Below are positions 1 through 10,847 of a stretch of 64,000 nt of DNA, in pieces. This DNA comes from Dipteris shenzhenensis (taxonomy: Eukaryota; Polypodiophyta; Polypodiopsida; Gleicheniales): assembly GCA_047967505.1 (NCBI GenBank), contig CM106540.1. One strand, written 5' to 3'. Both the position numbers and the translations under genes were made by a program. The notes under the pieces are model-generated. The model did no database searches, was not told the DNA's origin, and saw only the letters and a list, made by a program, of their open reading frames with translations. The first letter of the stretch is position 1. Every line of letters begins with the position of its first letter.

Positions 1-1
1 G

Positions 2-331
2 TCTACCACAGAGGCTGAGTATGTTGTAGCCACAGAGGGTTGCAAGGAGGCTGTATAGCTTGATCGGCTAGTGGGAGATTTGGGGATTCATACAGGTGTA
101 TCGACATTGCATAGTGATTCCATGAGTGCTATTCAACTAGCACGGAATCCGGTCTTTCATGCAAAGACCAAACACATTGAGGTCAGATACCATTTCATTA
201 GGGAGGTACTTGAGGACAAGCACATAGAGCTTGTCAAGGTTCATACAGATGATAACCCTATAGATATGCTGACGAAGAGTCTACCTAGTCAGCGGTTTGA
301 GTATTATCATGTATTAACGGGCATTGGATAG
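2..331 (+). pseudogene. Copia RNase H C-terminus (3' end of gag-pol, element enters from left)
   Basis: This is the last part of a Ty1/Copia polyprotein. The RNase H domain degrades the RNA strand during reverse transcription. Visible signatures are STTEAEYVVATEGCKEA, then LHSDSMSAIQLARNPVFHAK and TKHIEVRYHFIRE, the usual Copia RNase H tail. An in-frame TAG at 56-58 stands where the 12-16 kb relative has a Trp codon (KEAIW). The frame is otherwise open to the stop at 329-331. It is nearly identical to 41580-41909, so both copies belong to one recently active subfamily and share the same TAG. The rest of the element lies before the window. Confidence 0.9.
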
Positions 332-384
332 TATGCTCACTAGTTGTTCTCCCTTAAAGGCACATTGTCCTTTAAGTGGGAGGT

Positions 385-557
385 TGTGGGGGTTAAAGGT
401 CACTGTGCCTTTACCCTGGTTATGTACAATACTCAAACGCATATATAAATGAATGTAAAAGAAGATTAGGGTGGTTTTGCACCCACTAAAACTTGTGTGG
501 CTCTCTGTTTCTCTCTCTCTCCCTCTTTTGTTCTTGCTTCCGTTGAGAGCACTCTCA
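385..557 (+). repeat. 3' LTR of Copia family 1
   Basis: This 173-bp LTR starts TGTGGGGGTTAAAGG and ends GAGAGCACTCTCA, with TG and CA termini. A purine-rich stretch (AAGTGGGAGG) directly upstream is the polypurine tract. It is a close copy of the 170-bp LTRs at 41963-42132 and 45733-45902. A TATA-like ATATATAAATG and a CT-rich stretch near the end would serve as promoter and leader. The 5' LTR is outside the window. Confidence 0.9.
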
Positions 558-1629
558 GTAATATTTTCTATCTCACTAAGTAGAAACTCATTGACGTTGG
601 GGAAATGTATCCAAATAGGGAATTCATGCTGCAAAACCTCTTTCAGCATGAATGATGCACTCCACAGTATTGTGTAGACCAAGTTTCCTCAAAAGTCCAT
701 AGGGCTAGAGATGATCCATTCATGTGCACCCGTTTGACTTAAAAAAGCTTAAAAAAATCCACAACCACAAAATAGTAATTAACAAGCATCTTTCTTGATA
801 GGTAGTGATAAAACATTGGTAAAATCCCCCTCAAACATAAATTGACCCATTAAAAGCATGAATATCCCACAATCTTCTCTTCCCCTTGAATGGGACTATC
901 TTTCTTACAAAAGACATGCCTTGAACACTTGCTAGCTTGGATTTTTCTATTCTCTCTTCTTGCTTGAACTTCCCTCTCCCTGACAAGGTGATTAGGCAAA
1001 ACTTAACTATGACCATTCCATCTTCATTGCTTTCATTAGGAAGTCTTTATGTGAGGCATGTTCAAGGAGTTTGTCAACCAGCCTTATAGCATGGGAGGTT
1101 GAGATTAGGAGTGCATGAACCAAAAGTGGCAAAGAACTTTTGGAAAACAAGGGAGTTACTCCAAAACCTTCAAGCTACCAGATGACTTATGCTTTCATTG
1201 CTAGAGTATATTCATGGAGGTTGAGCCATTGGAGGAGTAGTAGAGTTATCAGGTTGACCTTTCTCCTCCTCATATAGAGTCTACTTAACCTTCATTCTTC
1301 CCATTCTCTATTCTTGCTCTAACAGTTTTGAAGCTTTTCTCCACATTTCAATTCTCATAGACATTTGCAAAGACAATGGCTTGGCTTCCAACCAAATAGA
1401 ACCAAAAATATTATCCATAAGTACATCTTCCCTCAACTAAAACTTAATTTATTGACTCTTCTATCTCTCTTAGGTAGACAGTAGGTCATCACACTAGGTG
1501 ATGACCTACTATCTCACCTAGTGTGATGTACCCTATTGGGGCAAAGGTGGGTACACACACACACCCGCACCCACACACACACACACACACACACACATGC
1601 GTGCATGCACACACACACACATACCCATG

Positions 1630-1688
<59 letters not shown>

Positions 1689-2949
1689 TTCATACTCCTT
1701 CCTCCCTTTGTTTATTCAATGGCTCCTTTTATCTCCCCACTTTAAACCCCACCAACCCCAACCCCCCACCATTGTAAAGCCTTATTAGCTATTTTCTCGC
1801 ATTGTGCTTGGGTGCCTGGAGTTGGCCCGATCTCCACATTCATTTTACTTCTTGTGTTTTTTCCTTCACTCTCAGATCTCTTCACTCCTTACTTATCTCC
1901 TCTAATGACCTTTGGATGATATTCTCCTTGCGCTATGGATTTCCATCCCTTTGTGAACACTACACTTACAAGGGCTCGTAAGCTGCTCATTAGCCTTGTA
2001 TTTTCCTAAAGCTAACTTGAGTTGACTACCTTCTTAGGTAGCAGCCCATGGATTCTTTGTTTTCTATCTCCTTCAAGCTTGAAATGGCTATTGCACAATC
2101 AAAGTTCTAATCCATTAGTTGGTAGGAGTTGGTTCCATTGATGCTCTTGCCTAGTGTACGACCACTACATTAAAATTGTATAGAGAACAAATCTTTGATT
2201 GGAGGGTCCTAGTATCTTCTCCACTCTCTAAGTTTCCATTTAAGATGGAGGGCCCACACTTGAGGTGGCACCTAATAAATACTGTGGGGGAAAGAGTTCT
2301 CCATGAGATGCTTGGTGGGTATCAGCTCACTCATCAAAACAAAACAAAGTTGGATGGCCACACTTTATTTGGGACTACCCGTTCTTCTCATTTGGAAACT
2401 GCCCAACAAAAATATGAGAAACAAGGAAGACAGAGGTTAATATGCAGAGTTCCTACATTGTGGAGGTCACCAGTTGGTAACTCCTATGTGCCACATTTGA
2501 TCAATGCAATTGGGATCTCTTGTGCCATGGCTCTCCTATGCTAATAAAAAGGAGTTGAGATGGAGAATATTGCAAAGGGATCCCTTCATAGAGAAGCTTG
2601 ATCCCTTTGTATATTTATGTTGTGATTAATTTTGGTCTTAATAGGCCTTATGAGATTGAATGCCTAGATTTTTGGAGTCGATCTTTTCCTCAAGTGGAGA
2701 TGGATTCCCTTGGAGACAGATTTCCTGGCTCTAAAGGTGGTTCCACTTATGTTAAAAATCTTGGTGGTCCCTTAACACGTAGTTGTTGCAATTACCTCAA
2801 TATTTGGCATCCTATCTAAACAACCTCAGAGCATATAGCTGGTAGTGACGTTCACTACTTTTTCACACCACTTATTTATGCTAGTATGGCAACCATAGAA
2901 TTAGCTTAGACTTCCTAGCTCTCCTACTGGAACTATTGTTCTTCTACAA
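558..2949. other. Intergenic, no supported gene
   Basis: I see no gene here. Short open frames exist, for example at 2176-2544 and 2598-2819, but they show no recognisable domain and read like chance frames. Apart from the CA microsatellite at about 1553-1687, the sequence is unique, moderately AT-rich DNA. Confidence 0.5.
1553..1687. repeat. (CA)n microsatellite
   Basis: Alternating CA dinucleotides with a few interruptions (CACCCGCACCC, GCGTGCATGC) run for about 130 bp. Such alternating purine-pyrimidine tracts are prone to slippage and can form Z-DNA. The open frames across it encode only His-Thr or Cys-Val runs and are not genes. Confidence 0.95.
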
Positions 2950-3325
2950 ACTCCTTGCAGGTTGCAGCCTCCTTCAAGATTCCAGCACTCAAATGGTCTT
3001 ACATCAACTACCCACTACAAAATCACCACGTCTTACCCGAGTTCTAGGTCCTATATGAGCTGATGGTTTTGAGAGCTCCTGTTGGTTCTTGGCCACTTCA
3101 TTTGATTTTTAGGTGTTTGAATCCGGTCACAAAACCAACTAAAACTCTCCTTGCCAATGATATAGAATATAGGTTATAGAATTGAACAAGCTAGCGAGCC
3201 TGTAGCATGGATCTATCCATTCTTGCATTGGACATGCTTCTATGTGTATACTTGCTATTATTGCACTGGACATGCCCATCACAATGATGAACTCTGTACT
3301 AGATACTGGTTGTCTGTTATTTGGA
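2950..3325 (+). repeat. Dispersed repeat of about 375 bp, copy 1
   Basis: This stretch, from GCAGGTTGCAGCCTCCTTC to the GATACTGGTTGT region, recurs at 5925-6305 with roughly 85-90 percent identity by eye. Its second half recurs again at 5775-5925. It has no coding potential and no clear terminal repeats. It may be a segmental duplicate or a fragment of an unrecognised transposon. Confidence 0.8.
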
Positions 3326-4773
3326 AAAACTCTATCATCACAATGTTGTATACCAAGGAACCCATACTACAGCAATTGTTAGATATATAGAACAATGGTA
3401 GAAATATATTGCACTTTTGGAAGAAAGATCTACTCTATTTTCAGAAACTCTCTTAGATCCTTTGTTTACAAAAACTCAATTTATTCTTTTTAAAGCTCAG
3501 TTTATTAATTGAGACTAGAAGGTAGTAATGGAAGTTCCATTGGGATGTGTATATATTTCTTACACATTTGGACTTTGTTGAAACCCATGCATTAAGATAC
3601 TTATTCAACTTATTTTGTATAAAAGGTTTTACTATAGGTTGCATATGTAGCATAGTGGAGTCTTCGGTGCTGAGCTACTAATGATAAGTAAAAGATTTGG
3701 GAGAAAAGACACTTGATGAGAGCTAGTCTCACAGTTCTTATTGGTTTATAAAAAATAGGTACCAGACTCGAATTCCAAACATTAGGAAAAAAGGAAGCTG
3801 ATTTTGGGGCCCTGAGGGAAATCCACAATTCCTTCTTTTTTTGTGAGTCCCAAATATGGGAAAATAATAAAATACTCAATAAAATATTCATAAGTATTGT
3901 AAACATGTCAGAGGATAAAATAATAAAGATATTCTTCTATATTCACTCCCATATCTCACGTTAAGCTTCTTTGTCAGAGCACCATAACTAATCTTGCCAT
4001 AGCCTTGTTTTTCAAAGTTTACTACCATCAAGAGTCTTTGCCTTATGAAACCTTAATGAAATTGCAAAGCAATGGAAAAATACTGTGCTCAAAATGGTAG
4101 CACCAAACTACAACTCTATAGAATAAGCCAAAAATTAGATGGCAACACCATCTTCATATTGATTTAGCCTAAAAAATATGCGCCTCTTCCACAACAACAA
4201 CACCATGCAAAGAGAAAACATGAGGAGAGAAGGTTTACAACATATCAACTTATGGTGTGATGGGAAGATTTATCCAAAATGTCTACTCCAAAACTCTACT
4301 CCATGATTTTCAAATCCGATAACATTGCTGAAGTTTGTGGGTGATGGAACAAAAGTTATGCATGGATACATCACAGTTCAGTCTCAAGTTGCACACATGT
4401 ATAAGTCTTTATACAAGCAAGAGGTGAACAGAAAAACACAGTAGATAGCCAAAAGCTCTAGATTGAAAGAGTAGTTATAGAATGAAATTAAAGAACATAC
4501 AAAGACAAGGGAGCAGTTACATAAAGCAAGATCGAAAGCAACCCCATTGGGAGATAGGCTTATAAGAAGAAAATTTTGCAACCTTGCAGAATTGAAAGTA
4601 GGAATTGGAGGATGCAAGCATCAAGTTCAAGAAGCACAGCAAGATGTTTGTTATTTGCAATGTGGTTATTATAAATCTTCCTATGTTAACTCTTATTTAT
4701 GCATCCGGTTTATAGGAAATTTTTGAAGCCCCAAAAGGAAAATGTTGATCCAAATCCTCTTTAGGTAAAACAA
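3326..4773. other. Intergenic, no supported gene
   Basis: The sequence is AT-rich and unique. The short minus-strand frames at 3453-3653, 3610-3906 and 4384-4617 have no recognisable motif, so I do not call them. Confidence 0.5.
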
Positions 4774-5400
4774 ATGAAAGGTCTCTTTTCAACTACTATT
4801 ACAAAAGGGATGATTGAGGACAAGAAGTTTAAAACCATCAACCACAATGTTGCACAACAATTCATGGAAAGCAACAAAGTTGATGTAAACTTAATTTAGG
4901 AGGCTCTCGATGAGAGTGGAGTTAGAAGGAAAGGTTATTCATCTATTTTCAAAGCATTGTCATCCACTTTTAAAGATCAAAGGATCAAACGTGTGCTTCT
5001 TCCAAATCTTGCAGAAGTTTGGAATTTAAGAGCTTCACTCAATGAACAAGTATATGATTGTATTGGACAGTGGTTGCATATTGAGGATGTATTTAAAGGT
5101 AGTAAGGGGAGCATTGTGTATAATGCTTTGAATAATATTTTTGTTGATCTTGAACAATTACAAAAAGGAATGGTTGAATTCTATAGAATCACATTTGAAG
5201 AGTGTCAGGGATGGCTTATATTTGTCATAAAATTGAATGAATGTGAAATTGTTAAAGAGAAAAAGATTGAAAGAGTGACTATCACACTTATAAATAGGGC
5301 ACTTGATACATCAATAATAAAAGAAAACTCAAAGCATTTTAGTATACAATCAGAGAAGCACATTCGGTGGTTAGGAGCATTTAAGTTAAGCTTCCAATAA
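4774..5400 (+). pseudogene. Unidentified ORF relic, about 208 codons with one stop
   Basis: A single reading frame runs from an ATG at 4774 to a TAA at 5398-5400, broken only by TAG at 4897-4899. The second part alone is 147 residues and starts at a non-ATG codon, so the upstream ATG frame is the more natural reading. The protein is hydrophilic and mixed in charge, with segments such as GMIEDKKFKTINHNVAQQF and LPNLAEVWNLRASLNEQVYD. I do not recognise a family. The length and even composition suggest a genuine decayed exon or transposon-borne ORF. Part of the 375-bp repeat begins about 375 bp downstream. Confidence 0.4.
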
Positions 5401-5774
5401 GGATAAGAGTAATCCCAAATTCAAAGGAGTTCTTGATATCCCTTTGTGCAATGTACATATATGCACATTGCATGCTTTATGTAGAATCATCAAAAAGTTA
5501 GTCTTTTAATATATTGGATTTGCTTGGAATATTTGACAAAAAAAATAGGAAAATAGCAATTGCTACATTAGAAAAAGTATTATTGAACATGGGTCTCCAT
5601 GGAGGAGATGATCATAATAGACACCAAGAAGTCCTCAAATGGAAAGGATGTTCTGATCAAGTTGTCAAGTAGTGGAGTCAAAGCAAGAAGGTTTTTATCA
5701 TAACCACAAAGAGAAGGGAAGCTTGGTAGATGATCAAGATAAGTTTTGAGGGTGAGATACGCCCCTTGGAAGCA

Positions 5775-6305
5775 TGTGCACTAAGCTAGCGAGCTTGCAG
5801 CATGGATCTATCCATTCTTGCACTAGACATGCTTCTATGCATGGTATACTTGATGTTATTGCATTGGACATGCCCATCACAATGATGAACTCTGTACTAG
5901 ATACTAGTTCTTTGTTGTTTGTAGGTTGCGGCCTCCTTCAAAATTCCAGCAATCAGATGGTCTTACATCAGCTACCCACTACAAAATCACCACGCCTTAC
6001 CTGAGTTCTAGCTCCTATATGAGCTGATGGTTTTGAGAGCTCCCGTTGATTCTTGGCCACTTCATTTGAATTTTAGGTGTTTGAATCCGGATATAAATCC
6101 AACTAAGAACTCTCCTTGCCAATGATATAGAATATAGGTAATGGAATTGAACAAGCTAGTGAGCTCATAGCATGGATCTATGCATTCTTGCACTGGACAG
6201 GCTTCTATGCCTGGTATACTTGTTATTGCACTGGACATGCCTCTACGATGCATCACAATGATGAACTTTGTACTAAATACTGGTTGTATGTTGTTTGCAA
6301 AAACT
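5775..6305 (+). repeat. Dispersed repeat, partial copy plus full copy in tandem
   Basis: Positions 5775-5925 match the second half of the 2950-3325 repeat (AAGCTAGCGAGC, GCATGGATCTATCC, CACAATGATGAACTCTG). Positions 5925-6305 match the whole unit, beginning GTAGGTTGCGGCCTCC. The second half therefore occurs twice in direct orientation, as expected from unequal crossing over or a local duplication. Confidence 0.8.
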
Positions 6306-6469
6306 CGTTGCATGTACTCTTTAATTCGCACTATAGATTCATATCAGAATCATAGAATCATACCTAATTATACATATGCAAGGGAGTCAGCCACATTCGT
6401 GTATGGAGAGAGAGGCAGATATGTGCCTAGTTTGAGGAAGAGGAGAAAATGGCTAAATTTTTCATTCTA

Positions 6470-6516
<47 letters not shown>

Positions 6517-6528
6517 CTCTCTCCCTCC

Positions 6529-6560
<32 letters not shown>

Positions 6561-6644
6561 TCCTCTCCCTCCCTCCCTCTCTCTCTCTCCCTCCCTCTCT
6601 CTCTATACCTCTCTCTCTCTCTCTCTCTTTGTGCACATCAAAGA

Positions 6645-6713
6645 GTGTACAAAAGGAAGTGATATGGAGGGTTGGGAATTTCCCAACCCTCCATATCACT
6701 TTCTTTTGTATAC
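6645..6713. repeat. Hairpin 1 of foldback array
   Basis: A 34-bp inverted repeat (6645-6678 and 6680-6713) is centred on a single T at 6679, with two mismatches by hand alignment. The core is GGGAATTTCCC, flanked by GATATGGAGGG and CCCTCCATATC. Confidence 0.95.
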
Positions 6714-6726
6714 ATGTTACTTTATG

Positions 6727-6795
<69 letters not shown>

Positions 6796-6876
6796 ACCCT
6801 ACACATCCCTCCCTCTGTCCCTCCCCCTCTCCCTCTGTCCCTATGTTCCTCCCTTTGTGTGTGTGTGTGCACAAGA

Positions 6877-6947
6877 GTGTTTACAAAAGAAAGCGATATG
6901 GAGGGTTGGAAATTATCCAACCTTCCATATTGCTTTCTTTTGTACAC
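6877..6947. repeat. Hairpin 2 of foldback array
   Basis: This is an imperfect palindrome of about 71 bp. The left arm carries ACAAAAGAAAGCGATATGG and the right arm CCATATTGCTTTCTTTTGT, with a short AATTA-type loop. The outer CT and GT tracts match those of hairpin 5 in reverse orientation. Confidence 0.9.
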
Positions 6948-7026
6948 CCTCTCCCTCTCTCCCTCTCCCTCCCCCTCCCCCTCCCCCTCTCCCTCTCCCT
7001 CTCTCTCTCCCTCTCCCTCTCACACT

Positions 7027-7070
<44 letters not shown>

Positions 7071-7131
7071 ACCTCTCCCTCCCCCTCTAACTCCCCCTCT
7101 CCTTCATGACTTTTTTAGATTATTAGAAACA

Positions 7132-7199
7132 TGTACAAAGGAACATGATTTAGAGGTTTGGGAAACTCCCAAACCCTCAACGGCGTGTTCTTTTGTACA
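7132..7199. repeat. Hairpin 3 of foldback array (left inner)
   Basis: This variant palindrome has a GAGGTTTGGGA / TCCCAAACCCTC core and TGTACAAAG / TTTTGTACA ends. Together with the flanks TTAGAAACATG and AGTTTCCTCATGGAGAG it is the inverted counterpart of hairpin 4, so the two are terminal inverted repeats around 7256-7667. Confidence 0.9.
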
Positions 7200-7210
7200 C
7201 GAAGTTTCCT

Positions 7211-7255
<45 letters not shown>

Positions 7256-7256
<1 letters not shown>

Positions 7257-7667
7257 TTTCCTCCATTGTTGTGTTGGTGTGGGAATGCTGACAAGCTCAA
7301 TGGGCATGACGAGTGTGAAGGGCGTGACGAGCTAGACAAATGTGATGGTTGTAGGAAACTGGGCATGAAAGATGAGGATTCATTGGGGAGGAGAGAGTAA
7401 TATGACAACCTTTCGCACAACTTTAGAGACATATCCATATCACTCACACATTGTACAATGTCCGTTGGTCGACATGTGCCAACATTAATGCTAATGTAAT
7501 TGGGGGGACAAAACGAAGGAAAACTTTCTATTTAAAGGGTATGACTCCTTGATCAGCATAAATGCCATCACTCACGAAATTTGCCTCCCAATATCCATTT
7601 GTGCGAGGAGCTCCATCATTCACGATATCTATTCGCCGCCTAAGTCGCTACTATCCACCGTTGTGTT
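7256..7667. other. Unique centre of the foldback
   Basis: About 410 bp without microsatellite, between the inner GA and CT tracts. It carries short frames only, none with a recognised domain. It may be the original cargo or simply the turn-around region of the inverted duplication. Confidence 0.5.
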
Positions 7668-7731
<64 letters not shown>

Positions 7732-7741
7732 AGGAAACTTT

Positions 7742-7810
7742 GTGTACAAAAGTACGCGATTTAAGGGTTTGGGAGTTTCCCAAACCTCCAAATCGCATAC
7801 TTTTGTACAC
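7742..7810. repeat. Hairpin 4 of foldback array (right inner)
   Basis: The palindrome has ends GTGTACAAAAGTACGCGAT and ATCGCATACTTTTGTACAC around TTTGGGAGTTTCCCAAA. It is the inverted relative of hairpin 3 and is preceded by the CT tract at about 7671-7727. Confidence 0.9.
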
Positions 7811-7909
7811 GTTTCTAATGTTCTAAAATATTAATGAAGGCGGGGGAGAGGGAGAGGGAGAGGGAGAGGGTGAGGGTGAGGGTGAGAGGGAGAGAGCACA
7901 AAGAAACAT

Positions 7910-7978
7910 GTGTACAAAAGAAAGCGATATGGAGGGTTGGGAAATTTCCAACCCTCCACATCACTTTGTTTTGTACAC
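7910..7978. repeat. Hairpin 5 of foldback array
   Basis: GTGTACAAAAGAAAGCG pairs imperfectly with CACTTTGTTTTGTACAC around GGGAAATTTCC. The upstream flank GCACAAAGAAACATG is shared in form with hairpins 6-8, which shows that the unit has a polarity. Confidence 0.9.
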
Positions 7979-8062
7979 TCCAGGTGTGTACACTTGCATG
8001 CATGCATACATACACACACAAACACACACACACACATGGAGGGAGGGAGGGAGGGAGGTGTA

Positions 8063-8131
<69 letters not shown>

Positions 8132-8207
8132 AGGGAGGGAGGTGTAGGGTGAGACGTAGAGGGAGAGGGAGAGGGAGAGGGAGAGGGAGAGGGCACAAAG
8201 TAACGCT

Positions 8208-8266
8208 TGTACAAAAGAAAGCTCTACGGAGGGAAATTCCCAACCCTCCATATCACTTTCTTTTGT
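8208..8266. repeat. Hairpin 6 of foldback array
   Basis: This is a slightly shortened palindrome. The left arm lacks part of the GGTTGGG core (ACGGAGGGAAATTCCC) while the right arm is complete (CCAACCCTCCATATCAC). The upstream flank is GCACAAAGTAACGCT. Confidence 0.85.
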
Positions 8267-8278
8267 AGTCTCTGGTGT

Positions 8279-8350
<72 letters not shown>

Positions 8351-8430
8351 AGGGACGAAGGGACAGAGAGAGTTATGGGGGAGAGGGAGTTAGAGAGAGA
8401 GACACAGAGAGACAGAGTACAAAGTAACAT

Positions 8431-8499
8431 TTGTACAAAAGAAAGCAGTATGGAGGGAATGGAAATTCCCAACCCTCCATATCAATTTATTTTGTATAC
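8431..8499. repeat. Hairpin 7 of foldback array
   Basis: The left arm TGTACAAAAGAAAGCAGTA pairs with the right arm TATCAATTTATTTTGTATA around GGAAATTCCC. The flanks ACAAAGTAACAT and CTAGTGTGCAAAGAGAG match those of hairpin 8. Confidence 0.9.
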
Positions 8500-8550
8500 T
8501 CCCTAGTGTGCAAAGAGAGAGAGAGAGAGAGAGACATCACAAAGTAACAC

Positions 8551-8618
8551 TTGTACAACAGAAAGTGATATGGAGGGTTTGGAAATTCCCAACCATGCAT
8601 ATCGCTTTCTTTTGTGCA
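8551..8618. repeat. Hairpin 8 of foldback array (outermost right)
   Basis: TGTACAACAGAAAGTGATA pairs with TATCGCTTTCTTTTGTGCA around GGAAATTCCC. It is followed by CTAGTGTGCAGAGTGAGAG and the last long GA tract (about 8637-8692). Confidence 0.9.
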
Positions 8619-8633
8619 CTCTCTCTAGTGTGC

Positions 8634-8693
<60 letters not shown>

Positions 8694-8695
<2 letters not shown>

Positions 8696-9023
8696 ATGGA
8701 GGTATATATATGTTACTAGCCACATGTTGTGCCCTTTGAACTTCTTTACCTCTCAATGGTTGAGAGGATGTAGAGGCTAGCTGCTCTTCACCTGTGGCGA
8801 GGGACATAGCTTGCCCATAAGCCATTGCAGCCTTCTCATCATAGCTCTTAGCCACAGTGACACGGCGATTTGATGCAAGGACCCTACTCTTGTGCTTGGC
8901 CCATACACCCATCCATTGTGTTGACTTGAAGACATCAAACTCTTGTGCAATAGTAGGTTCTACATTGCATGCTTCATTGAAGCAGTTCTTTGCATTCCCA
9001 ATAAAGCTATCAACCCAAAGCAT
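8694..9023 (-). CDS. Hypothetical ORF, 109 codons, possibly a fragment
   Basis: A 109-residue frame begins MLWVDSFIGNAKNCFNEAC and continues through QEFDVFKSTQWMGVWAKHK to NIYIPP. The same frame is open upstream only to a stop eight codons before the ATG. I do not recognise a family. Its 3' end abuts the last GA tract of the foldback, so it may be a gene or transposon fragment cut by that insertion. Amino-acid composition is balanced, which is why I list it at all. It could be a chance frame. Confidence 0.25.
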
Positions 9024-9640
9024 GGCAGAATCCTCCTCTTAGTGCTGACTCCCTCTAGACTTCATTCCATGTCACTCTCCTCCATGTTGCACACCCTAAA
9101 AAAAAAGGCATCCCGAATGCTTCTCATCACTCTCTTGTTTTTGTCCTTACTTAGCTCTTTCCCTACTTTTTGCTTAGTGTTGGTGGTTGAGGCCATGCTT
9201 TTGAGCATATCTTACTATGTGTGCATAAGCTTCATCGCTTGACACTAGCAAAGAGTTGCATTTGCCACATAATAGTGAGCAAGTAGGCATCTAACAGTAA
9301 CTCCCACCCTATGCATTCTTTATTTTTTTTAATTACATGAAATGCAAATGAATTATCATGCATCGATGTAAATGTTTAAAGATTTCCTAAAAGCTAATAA
9401 CTCTCAATGCACAAATGATTCTTTTAATGCATGCATGCAACAAACGCTAAGTAAATTCTTAAAAAAATTGACAAAACAATCCTCCCTTTATGTGAAGATC
9501 CGAGGGAACTTGGATCTAGGTCATAGTTCCAACTAACTGCCCATCCCATTCAGGATGCGAGACCAGGAACCACTTCTTGGACCAAGCCCCTCAACCAAGA
9601 CTTGGAGAAAGGAGGATTTTTACCTCTTTTCAATCCACTT
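9024..9640. other. Intergenic, no supported gene
   Basis: Non-coding by inspection. Poly-A and poly-T runs and AT-rich stretches are present, but I see no clear repeat or gene. Confidence 0.5.
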
Positions 9641-9649
9641 CTAGCAAAA

Positions 9650-9990
9650 ATGAGCCTAGTAGTTGGCATATATCTTGGGCTGGTACTATTACTAGAGGTA
9701 ATGTATATATTACTACTAGTAATATTAGTACTGCCGATGGGAGTATATAACTTACCACATCAGTAAATGAATTCTATGTGGGAATACTGCCACTACCTAT
9801 GCTGATAATATTACCAACAGTATTGCTAGTACTATTGCTCGATAGTATTGTGTTAAACTACCAATAGTACTGCTAGTACTACCGTCGATAGTATTGTGTT
9901 AAACTAATTGCGGCGGTAGTATCAATACTACCACCAGTATAAGACTACCATCGGTAGTGTTGATACTACCGGTGGTATATATTTGATTTC
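9650..9990. repeat. Degenerate TAGTACT/TACC-rich satellite-like repeat
   Basis: The stretch is saturated with permutations of AGTACT, TACTACC, GGTAGT and AGTATTG. A unit of about 52 bp with GATAGTATTGTGTTAAACTA occurs twice (near 9840 and 9890). Because both TACTACC and GGTAGTA occur, it can fold on itself. There is no coding potential. Confidence 0.7.
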
Positions 9991-10847
9991 CAGGTTAGGG
10001 CCACCTGATAGCACAAAGGCGTGATTATGCCCATGATTGTGTGAAATATGTCAGTATGCAATGTAATGACAAGAAAATTCACATGATTACATGAATATGC
10101 AATCCTTGACAAGGATGCCAGGATTTATTTAATGCTAATCTAGATAGGGTGACATGGATAACAACTGTGAGCCGGCATTGAAGCCTAGCTTCCACAACAT
10201 GAATGAGATGTTCTAACTTTCATTGTGTTGTGATGGTGCCAAGTGAGTTGGCATGCCTCTCCATCAGATTTGCAAAGTAGAATCTTGGGCATGACTTTGT
10301 GGAAAAGGATGATGGCAACTTGGGGGAGTACCCTTGCATACCTTGTGTTGAAGGACATAGTACTCTCGACTTTTCTTGGATACCTTTACATAAATATAGG
10401 ATAATGCTTGTCTTGAAATGCCCACACACATCTCCCCTTTGGGGCCCCTGTGATCCTAGGATGCACACGTTGGGTGCACAAGTCTCATATGCTATGGTTC
10501 CCCACATTGAGATTAGAGAGGAGTTCCTTAGACTTGATCACAATTTCTAACTTTATAATATGGCCATGATTATTAATGTGTTACTTTATGACTTGGGGTT
10601 CCTCAAAATTATTACTGATTGGGGCCCATGATTTATGTATTGATGGAGTTGGATTTTGCGTCCCTAACCATGATAAGGGGAATTGGAATTTGGAACTAAT
10701 TTATATATATCTTTACTTAAGAGCTAAAATTAGAGGCCATGATAAGTAATTGATGGATGGCATGGGGAGTATATATATAGTGTTAAATTTATACTAGCTC
10801 GTTTTTTACTGTTCACCTTATATATCAGGTTGCCTCAAGTGTTCCAG
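9991..10847. other. Intergenic, no supported gene
   Basis: Two overlapping short frames on opposite strands around 10220-10550 lack any recognised motif. I see no other structure. Confidence 0.45.

Larger units (their letters stand above)
6473..8692. mobile_element. Giant foldback: hairpin array in mirrored CT/GA microsatellites
   Basis: The left arm (about 6473-7110) is CT-rich and the right arm (about 7843-8692) is GA-rich, so the arms are reverse complements at large scale. Eight imperfect palindromes, each with TGTACAAAAG-type ends and a GGAGGGTTGGG core, lie at 6645-6713, 6877-6947, 7132-7199, 7742-7810, 7910-7978, 8208-8266, 8431-8499 and 8551-8618. The inner pair sits next to inverted flanks (AGTTTCCTCATGGAGAGAG at 7203 and its complement at 7720), around a non-repetitive centre of about 400 bp (7256-7667). 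This matches a foldback-type element with modular terminal repeats, or a tandem and inverted amplification of a snap-back MITE. No transposase ORF is present. Target duplications were not identified. Confidence 0.75.

Noticed and set aside
314-682. 122-codon minus-strand ORF over the first LTR
   Set aside because: It runs antisense through an LTR and its flank and has no domain.
1489-1788. His-Thr and Cys-Val repeat ORFs
   Set aside because: Produced by the CA microsatellite in all frames; no start context or flanking coding signal.
6645-6713. Hairpin as a rho-independent terminator or a microRNA precursor
   Set aside because: Terminators of this kind are bacterial. As a microRNA gene the arms are too perfect and the unit is multi-copy in a transposon-like array; hairpin siRNA is a better thought but unproven.
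6449-8780. Many long open frames of Ser-Leu, Arg-Glu or Pro repeats in both strands
   Set aside because: They are translations of CT/GA microsatellites and of the hairpins. They occur in several frames at once and have no domain.
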